NCBI RefSeq assembly: GCF_003576645.1
Contig: NC_044916.1
Span: forward strand, 13,696,528-13,760,527
Direction of reading: 5' to 3'
DNA from: Ipomoea triloba
Taxonomy: Eukaryota; Streptophyta; Magnoliopsida; Solanales; Convolvulaceae
DNA length: 64,000 nt
The position numbers and the translations under genes are program-made. The first letter of the stretch is position 1. Every line of letters starts with the position of its first letter. The notes beneath the pieces were generated by a model. That model saw nothing but the letters and a program-made list of their open reading frames with translations, did not search any database and had not been told where the DNA came from. Shown here piece after piece: positions 56,582 to 64,000 of this stretch.

Positions 56582-57831
56582 ATAACCATAAAAGTATCAT
56601 AATAATTAAATGGAAAAATGGGAATATAATTTATTTTGTACTAATAATATATACCTTAAATATAAAATAAGTATATTAGGCAATTTTGCTAATAGATAAT
56701 TAATATTTACTACATTAATTTCGACAGTTATTAGAAATTAATTTTTTGTAATAACTGCAAAATTAATATTTTTAAAGTCTTTTTATTACCAAGCTAAATA
56801 ATATCCTTAATAATTAAGATAATCCTTAGTCACATACGTAGTACTAAAAGTATTACTTAAATTTTTATAAATAAGATATTAACTACTAAAGTAAAATAAT
56901 TAAAAATAATTTTTCTATAGTACAAAAGATTTTATAATTGACTTAATAATTAAGTATTAGTTTTTAATGACTAATACAAATTGACAATTATTAAACATTA
57001 TTTATGATATTTATTGTGTCCCTTGTAATATTAAAATTATTAGGTAGAATTTTATAATTAAGATATAATATTATTAAATCAAAATTATTAAAAATAATGT
57101 TTTCATAGTACAATTAAATTATATTTCTTTAATAATTAATAATTAATATAATTATCTAATATAAATTTACATTTATTAATAAGTTATAATATTATTAGGT
57201 ATTAATAAAAGGATAAAAATAAGAAGAAAAGAAAAAAAAAGTTAAGAAGAAGAAGAAAATGAGGAAGAAAGATATATATATATATATAATATTATTTATA
57301 TATATATGCCATACAATATCGTAAGGTAAATTGATGTAAAAATTAATAATTATTTCAAAATCAATACAGAAATGTTTTAAGGAAACATTGAATTTTACAA
57401 TTAAAAAGTGATATTCTTTTATTGATTTCTAAAAACATCACCGGTCAAACCTCTCATTTCTTCTGGTCGTCACCGACTCCTTTGCTTATCTTCTTCTCCT
57501 GCTCTAGATGACCCTTGTTTAGCAACTCCAGCAACACCATGTGTTCATACTGCGACAAATATTTCATACACATACATAAATCGAAGTATAAAACATTGAG
57601 ACTAACGTCAAAGTATTAAAACAAAAGCAATCTTGTGCTACAACAAATAATTATTATCATAAAATCGATATTGTAAAGTGATAATGTAATCGATATTATA
57701 ATGGATGCAACACCAATCCATTCTATTTACAGTCGGTGGAAGAAGAAAATGAGAGAGCCGCCAATATATATTTCACAGAGAACGGAATAAGAAACAGACA
57801 GTGCAAATTGAAGAATTATGCTTTCAAAATC
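56582..57831. other. AT-rich sequence with an exon-like open segment
   Basis: Mostly AT-rich dispersed repeat also seen around the inverted-repeat element (20330-20445, 25200-25380). It holds a (TA)n run near 57270-57290. On the minus strand 57549-57454, after the acceptor-like TTTGTCGCAG, 31 codons read YEHMVLLELLNKGHLEQEKK and ISKGVGDDQKK before a stop. This looks like a terminal exon but the protein is not recognised and no upstream exon is clear. Confidence 0.35.
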
Positions 57832-57856
57832 NNNNNNNNNNNNNNNNNNNNNNNNN
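57832..57856. other. Assembly gap (25 N)
   Basis: A run of N joining two contigs. The sequence on its right restarts inside the Sirevirus 5' LTR. Confidence 1.
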
Positions 57857-59596
57857 ACAAGTCTAGAGGGGGGGGGGGTGAATAAACTTGTATAAGATTT
57901 TGCAAATCTTTTTCGACTTCTCGTGTGTATTGGACTTAGGATGTTTAGGTCCGATACCTCACAAGATGAAGGTAAAGTTTTATGCGCAGCGGAAAGGTTA
58001 TCCCCTTTTAGTTAGCACGAGTTTGAGTTAGTTCGAGAGGTGCGGTTATATGCAGTGCAGTTCGAGAGTTAGATAGCGAGAGATAAAAGCAGAAAGTAAA
58101 TGCGAGAGAGATTTTTAAGTGGTTCGGCCAACCCGCCTACATCCACTCTTCTTCCAGAAACTCCCTGGAAGGATTGCACTAAAACTTCCCTTTTTAGTAC
58201 AATATCGAGCGCTTCAGCTTTGATCACGAAGCCCGCCTCAAGCCTCAGGTTTTTCGCCCCGCTTCTTGTTACTCCACCTATCGAGCACTTGAGCTTTGAT
58301 CACCAAGCCCGCCTCAAGCCTCAGGATCTTCACAAGACAGCTCCCAGGTTACTCCGCCTCTCCTCAGGTTTTTCTCCCCGCTTCCAGTTACTCCACCTCT
58401 CGAGCACTTGAGCTTTGATCACCAAGCCCGCCTCAAGCCTCAGGATCTTCACTAGACAGCTGCCAGGTTACTCCGCCTCTTCTTGCTTAATCCAAAGCAA
58501 GGACCTTTGGTTGTCACAGTTGAGTGTAACAAGCTCCAATCTGACCAAAGCTATCGTTGAATCAACTTCGATGTAGAGCAGCTTCGGTCACCTTCTAGAT
58601 GTATAGCAGTTTAAGCTTTGTAACTCTCTCAAACACTAAGATGTGTTTTCTCGCTGTTTTGAATATCAGGATGATATTCCAATTGAGCACTTGCACTTGA
58701 ACGTTTAATCAGACACCTCTTAAGATTTTCGAATGAACCAACCTCTTTTCCCCTTTTTTTTGTGTCTTCACGTCCTTTTATATGAGAGTTAAGGAATAAT
58801 TCCGTTGGAGGGAAAATTATTCCGTTTGAAATTTGTCTCCCATGCTGTGTATGGGACTTGCATCTTTTCAGCATTTTTCATGGAGTGGTGGTCTTGTAAC
58901 TTGAACCTTTTGTTTGGTAGTGGATATTCCATAATCCACTTTCTTGAGTCCATGCTCCACTTGCTACTTTTGGTAAAAGTTACTCTTTTTAAATTCCCAT
59001 TGATCCTCGTTTTAGGGAATAGACCGACTTTGGATTAGTGCACCTTCTATCCGTTTGTTGTGGAATTCTGATGTGGCATCCACTTCTGGCACCTCCTTAA
59101 TATTTTATCTCCATGATATTCTTCTTCTCCAAACTTTATTCATGCCTGACCGTCATTCAGCCTTTTGGAGAAATGTCAGTTTATCGAGACCAAGATTGAT
59201 GTCTCGATTGTTTGATGTCTTGATCCCCATGTATCGAGAGATCTATCTCTCGAACTCTGCTTATGTCTCGAACTGGGTTGTTGTATCGAGAGATCCTATC
59301 TCTCGACTCTGCTTATGTCTCGAGACTTAGTTGATGTCTCGCAGACCCTTATTCCTCCAGTGTTGTTCCGTGCCTTCTTCTGATCTATCTATAGGATTAC
59401 AACACGAGACTTTCTAAGATGTTCACACAAGTTTACCTTAAGCTTAAATATTTTCCGAGTTGAGCTCAAGTTACCCGGTTGTATTTTCGCTCTTAGTTTA
59501 CTTGTCGAACTTACATTGATTCCTATTTTTCGAGACTTAGGGGATTCTAAAATACATTTTGGTATCATCAAAACCTAATACATTATGTTCCTAACA
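57857..59596 (-). repeat. Second assembled copy of the Sirevirus 5' LTR
   Basis: It lacks the first ~23 bases, lost in the gap, and ends CCTAACA followed by GAAGT (59597-59601). It shares the ~118-bp duplication with 52194-53948 but keeps bases missing there. No gag follows on its left because of the gap. Confidence 0.88.
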
Positions 59597-59601
59597 GAAG
59601 T

Positions 59602-60898
59602 GGCATATGAGAAATATTGTTATTATTAGCTTTATAAAGATGAAGGATAAAATGCTTTGTTGGGTTGTGATGCCCTTAATGAATTTTAATGTTTGTGTAG
59701 TATCCTGTGGTGAAATTCTGGATACTTGGGTTAAAACCCAGTTTTGTTGTGGAGTGAGCAGTAGAAACGTATCCTGTCTCAAGAAGACTTTTAATCTTGT
59801 TATTTTGAGGAGTGGTTAGCGGAGTCTACCACTAGGGTATTTACCCTGTTGAGTAGTAGTCATTAGAAACGTATCATGACTACTAGGACTAGTTACTGCC
59901 CATTGGACTTGGAAACCCATTGGGGGTGTGCACACTTAAGGTATTAGTTCTGTTCCACTTAAATGGGATTTTTGTGTAGTGTTCAGTAGAGTGATTACGG
60001 TTCACTAGGGCTTATTAATTAAGACCCTGCCCATTATTTGAGATTAAATGGGATCTTTGTGTAGTGTTCAGTTGAGTGATTACTATTCACTAGGGCTTAT
60101 TAATTAAGACCCTTCCCATTATTTGAGATTGAATGAGATTTTGTATAGTGTTCAATAGAGAGATTATTGTTCACTAGGGCTTGATGAAACAAGACCCTGC
60201 CCATTGTATTGAGATTGGTGTTCCTCCATGTATATGTACATGTGTATATTAACAATGACTTTGAAAGATATATTACTCTCGAAATGTTCCTAAAATTTCT
60301 ATTGTGAGAAATATTGATTTGGAAATTATGAATTATGAATATTTTTGAGAAATTATGAGTTTTGGAATTCTTGAATATTTTTGGAGAATTGTGATTACTT
60401 AGAACATTGTGAGTATTGCTTATTTGCACCTTTATGTTCCAATAATTTTAACGTACACATTTATACACATTATTATCTACAAGTTGTGCTCCTATGTGCT
60501 ATGTGTAAATAGTTATTTTAGGAGGTGAATTAAATCTTACTTAGCTTTGCGCTAACTTTGGATACTCTTTGAGTATATTTCAGGTGCATCTGTATGAGCA
60601 TGGATTATGAGAGTGATTCGCCACTTCCTAGATAGTTGGTTAAAATTTTGTTTTTATAGAAAATCTAGAAGTTGTTTTCAGATGAGTGTTATTGATTTGT
60701 TGTATTACTATTAGTTTGGAGATATCTTTGTAAGTTGTAAATCTTAGCCTTAGCGTTCAGGTATAGAGAAATACCTGAGCGTGGCGATAACACCCATTTT
60801 CCTTTTGGTTAGTTAATGCTTCCGTAATGATAATAGTGAATTTTAAAATTGAGAAAAAAATTAAAGGAAAATTTGGTCTTGGAAATTGGGGTGTTACA
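59602..60898 (+). mobile_element. LTR-family tail, second copy
   Basis: Counterpart of 53954-55242, ending TTGGGGTGTTACA at 60898. Same three-unit repeat. Confidence 0.65.
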
Positions 60899-61000
60899 AT
60901 AATATTCGATGTTATAATTTATATAATTGTATATCGATTCAAATATTCTTAAAATATTATAACAAATTAATTCCGTGCAACGCACGGGCGAAAATACTAG
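60899..61000 (+). other. Helitron 3' tail, second copy
   Basis: Counterpart of 55243-55342, with hairpin 60973-60987 and CTAG 60997-61000 followed by T. It agrees with copy 1 (18929-19032) at bases that 55243-55342 lacks. Confidence 0.75.
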
Positions 61001-61083
61001 TATATATAGAGAGATTACCCTAGTAATTAGATAGAAGAATAATAATGATAATTTATTTTATTCTCATAGTATTATACCTTAAG

Positions 61084-61132
<49 letters not shown>

Positions 61133-61201
61133 TACTATTATTATGGTAATTATTACTATAATTACCATAATAAATATTAGTCAATTAAACTAATATTGTG
61201 T

Positions 61202-61259
61202 GCTAAAGACCTTGTGGTCTAGTGGCACAATGGGTTCGAGCCTCAGTGGTAAAAAAAAA
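61202..61259 (+). mobile_element. 58-bp SINE, second copy
   Basis: Same insertion as 55542-55599, with flanking AAACTAATATTGTGT at 61187-61201 and 61260-61274. It came with the large duplication, not by a new insertion. Confidence 0.8.
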
Positions 61260-61435
61260 AAACTAATATTGTGTAATTATACTTTTATTCTTTAAATATA
61301 AAAATATATAGAGAGAAAGTAGCATAAAATTACCATATTAATTACACAAAAAATAAGAATAATATTTTATTTTGTACGTTCTTATAATATTATACCTTAA
61401 GTATACATAAATACATAAATAAATAAATAAATAAT

Positions 61436-61483
<48 letters not shown>

Positions 61484-61487
<4 letters not shown>

Positions 61488-62240
61488 TGCACTCTCGTGC
61501 GAACTCTCGCCCAGGTAGGAAATGAGAACGCTCCACAGCCGTCCACGTGTCCAGATCAACGAATCAGATGCAATTTTAAAAAAATGACGCGGTGGCATTT
61601 TCGTAAATAACTGGAACTTTGGTGCACCTAGTTTCACTTACAAGTACACCTAGTTTCACTTAAAAGTGCACCTAGTTTCACTTACAAGTGCACCTATTTT
61701 CGCACCTATTTTCACTTACAAGTGCGAGTAATTTATCTTGTTAATATTCATGCACCTATTTTCAAAAATATTTTCACTTACAAATGCAAGTAATTTACCT
61801 TGTTAGTATTGATGCTCACTGTACAATTCTCTTGCACCTGTAATACATTTTACTTGCATCTGCAATACATTTTACTTGCACTTGTGCAAGTAATTTACTT
61901 TGTTAACATTCATGCACCTGGGTGCAACCTATGTGCACCTAGTTATAACATTAGGTGCACCTAGTTATAACATTAGGCGCACTTAGTATTAATGCTCATT
62001 GTACAATTTACTTGCACTTGTAATACAGTTTACTTGCACGTGTGCACCTATTTTCACTTACAGGTGCAAGTAATTTACTTTGTTAACATTTATGCACCTG
62101 GGTGCACCTATGTGCACCTAGTTATAACATTATGTGCACCTAGTTATAACGTTATATGCAACTACATTCCGGACACGTGGCGCGCTGTGATTCGTCCGCA
62201 GTTCTCTCCTGGGCGGCCAGTACGCACCTGAACGCGATCC
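61484..62240. mobile_element. (TA)n-flanked G-box element, second copy
   Basis: Counterpart of 55821-56559 between longer TA runs (61440-61483 and 62241-62265). Its left end reads GGGTTGCACTC, one G more than the first copy. Confidence 0.6.
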
Positions 62241-62265
62241 TATATATATATATATATATATATAT

Positions 62266-62981
62266 AACCATAAAAGTATCATAATAATTAAATGGAAAAA
62301 TGGGAATATAATTTATTTTGTACTAATAATATTATACCTTAAATATAAAATAAGTATATTAGGCAATTTTGCTAATAGATAATTAATATTTACGTACATT
62401 AATTTCGACAGTTATTAGAAATTAATTTTTTGTAATAACTGCCAAAATTAATATTTTTAAAGTCTTTTTATTACCAAGCTAAATAATATCCTTAATAATT
62501 AAGATAATCCTTAGTCACATACGTAGTACTAAAAGTATTACTTTAAATTTTTATAAATAAGATATTATACTACTAAAGTAAAATAATTAAAAATAATTTT
62601 TCTATAGTACAAAAGATTTTATAATTGACTTAATAATTAAGTATTAGTTTTTAATGACTAATACAAATTGACAATTATTAAACATTATTTATGATATATT
62701 TATTGTGTCCCTTGTAATATTAAAATTATTAGGTAGAATTTTTATAATTAAGATATAATATTATTAAATCAAAATTATTAAAAATAATGTTTTCATAGTA
62801 CAATTAAATTATATTTTCTTTAATAATTAATAATTAATATAATTATCTAATATAAATTTACATTTATTAATAAGTATTTATGGTAATTATTATTAGGTAT
62901 TAATAAAAGGGATAAAAAAAGTTAAGAAGAAAATTCTCGAAAAAAAAAGTTAAGAAGAAGAAGAAAATGAGGAAGAAAGGC

Positions 62982-63017
<36 letters not shown>

Positions 63018-63553
63018 ATATGTGCCATACAATATCGTAAGGTAAATTGATGTAAAATTTAACAATTATTTCAAAATTAAATACAGAAATGTTTTAAGGA
63101 AACATTGAATTTTACAATTAAAAATTGTGATATTCTTTTATTGATTTCTAAAAACATCACCGGTCAAACCTCTCATTTCTTCTGGTCGTCACCGACTCCT
63201 TTGCTTATCTTCTTCTCCTGCTCTAGATGACCCTTGTTTAGCAACTCCAGCAACACCATGTGTTCATACTGCGACAAATATTTCATACACATACATAAAT
63301 CGAAGTATAAACATTGAGACTAACGTCAAAGTATTAAAACAAAAGCAATCTTGTGCTATAACAAATAATTATTATCATAAAATCGATATTGTAAAGTGAT
63401 AATGTAATCGATATTATAATGGATGCAACACCAATCCATTCTATTTACAGTGCGGTGGAAGAAGAAAATGAGAGAGCCGCCAATATATGATTTCACAGAG
63501 AACGGGAATAAGAAACAGACAGTGCAAATTGAAGAATTATGACTTTCAAAATC
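62266..63553. other. AT-rich flank, second copy
   Basis: Counterpart of 56582-57831. The exon-like segment lies at 63268-63173 on the minus strand and is unchanged. A (TA)n/(TATG)n run lies at 62981-63021. Confidence 0.5.
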
Positions 63554-63865
63554 AACAATCCATTGTATTTATAGGTAGAAATGGTGAAAATTATAAATTT
63601 GTTAATTTAAAGGAAAGTGTAATTAATTACTTAACATTTTAAATTTTTAATTCTAAATGAAATTTCTAATCCTCAATACTAATAACATAATAGCAGACAA
63701 ATAGGTTGAGAAAGTAGTTATGAATAGATACTGCATTGTAATAGAGTTAGTAGTATTAAAAAAAAAACATAATAGCAGACAAATTACTACAGATACGTCA
63801 ATTTTAAATTATTAATTACAACGTCAATTGCTGCACATTCGCTATTTTAAATTATTAATTACTAC
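63554..63865. other. AT-rich sequence without recognised gene
   Basis: Continues the flank beyond the duplicated part. A local repeat ACATAATAGCAGACAAAT occurs at about 63684 and 63769. Nothing else was recognised. Confidence 0.4.
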
Positions 63866-64000
63866 TGTAACCCCTCGTCTTTTCGAATAAGATTAAGGTT
63901 CGAGAAATATGTCTTTAAGCTATGACATTCCTGAGATGAGTGACCGATGCGTCAAAAGGATTTTTATAAGGAAATATAGTTATTATTAAGCTGCGATCGT
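63866..64000 (+). mobile_element. Start of another TGTAACCCC-family LTR (cut by window edge)
   Basis: It begins TGTAACCCCTCGTCTTTTCG and continues with GTCTTTAAGCTATGACATT, like the LTR start at 15876. Plus orientation. The rest lies beyond the window. Confidence 0.75.

Larger units (their letters stand above)
57857..63553. repeat. Duplicate of 52217-57831 (likely uncollapsed same locus)
   Basis: It reproduces the Sirevirus 5' LTR (57857-59596), the GAAGT flank, the LTR-family tail, the Helitron 3' end, the 58-bp SINE with its TSD, the G-box element and the exon-like segment, in order. It is 82 bases longer than the first copy, mostly through single bases in short runs and microsatellite length. 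It ends where the first copy meets the N gap. Confidence 0.9.

Noticed and set aside
57857..63553. A second independent Sirevirus insertion
   Set aside because: The LTR has the same GAAGT flank and the same downstream insertions as 53949-57831, so it is the same junction repeated.

Overview
This window looks like nuclear DNA of a flowering plant, probably a eudicot: very AT-rich, packed with plant-type retrotransposons and DNA transposons, and without an intact conventional host gene. Every protein-coding stretch I can recognise belongs to, or was captured by, a mobile element. I cannot name the species.

Layout. (1) 1-2988: left-truncated, decayed Ty3/gypsy element on the minus strand (RT start, protease, gag, primer-binding site, LTR). 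(2) 3288-5130: solo Sirevirus-type LTR with a 5-bp target-site duplication (TSD), carrying a tRNA-derived SINE with its own TSD and a second SINE-like fragment. (3) 5131-9774: AT-rich sequence with a MITE-like element and a long-TIR element full of hairpins. (4) About 9890-19032: Helitron-like element with internal tandem arrays and a nested solo LTR. Copy 2 of the Helitron supplies the empty site that proves this insertion. (5) 19033-27428: palindrome-rich patch, two long inverted-repeat arms enclosing LTRs of the TGTAACCCC...GGGGTGTTACA family, and the tail of another Helitron. (6) 27429-32662: Helitron start, another solo LTR with an assembly break, a small two-exon RPA/OB-fold-like gene (present twice because of an apparent assembly duplication), and AT-rich hairpin repeats.

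(7) 32663-55342: the main nest. A second Helitron copy is interrupted by LTR-family sequence, which in turn holds a complete CACTA transposon (36570-40336, TSD TAA) and a complete 13.3-kb Sirevirus (Ty1/copia; 40684-53948, TSD GAAGT). The Sirevirus has both LTRs, tRNA-Met primer site, gag with a zinc knuckle, a full-length pol frame (protease, integrase, RT, RNase H), a small extra ORF, and a large third ORF in the envelope-like position. (8) 55343-57831: AT-rich flank with a 58-bp SINE insertion and an element set between (TA)n tracts. (9) 57857-63553 repeats 52217-57831 across a 25-N gap. It is most likely an uncollapsed second copy of the same locus, because it carries the same Sirevirus junction and the same SINE insertion. 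(10) 63866-64000: start of another TGTAACCCC LTR running off the window.

How the parts relate: there is no operon-like cooperation. The genes serve the elements: Sirevirus gag/pol for reverse transcription and integration, and a Helitron-type OB-fold protein presumably for single-stranded DNA binding. The CACTA element carries gene pieces bounded by splice sites, one of which resembles plant lipoxygenase. I found no clearly new biological system. The most unusual items are the 58-bp SINE, the (TA)n-anchored elements with G-box inverted ends, the palindrome cluster near 19.1-19.4 kb, the CpG-rich insert in one LTR, and a spliced-transcript-like unit conserved in two Helitron copies.
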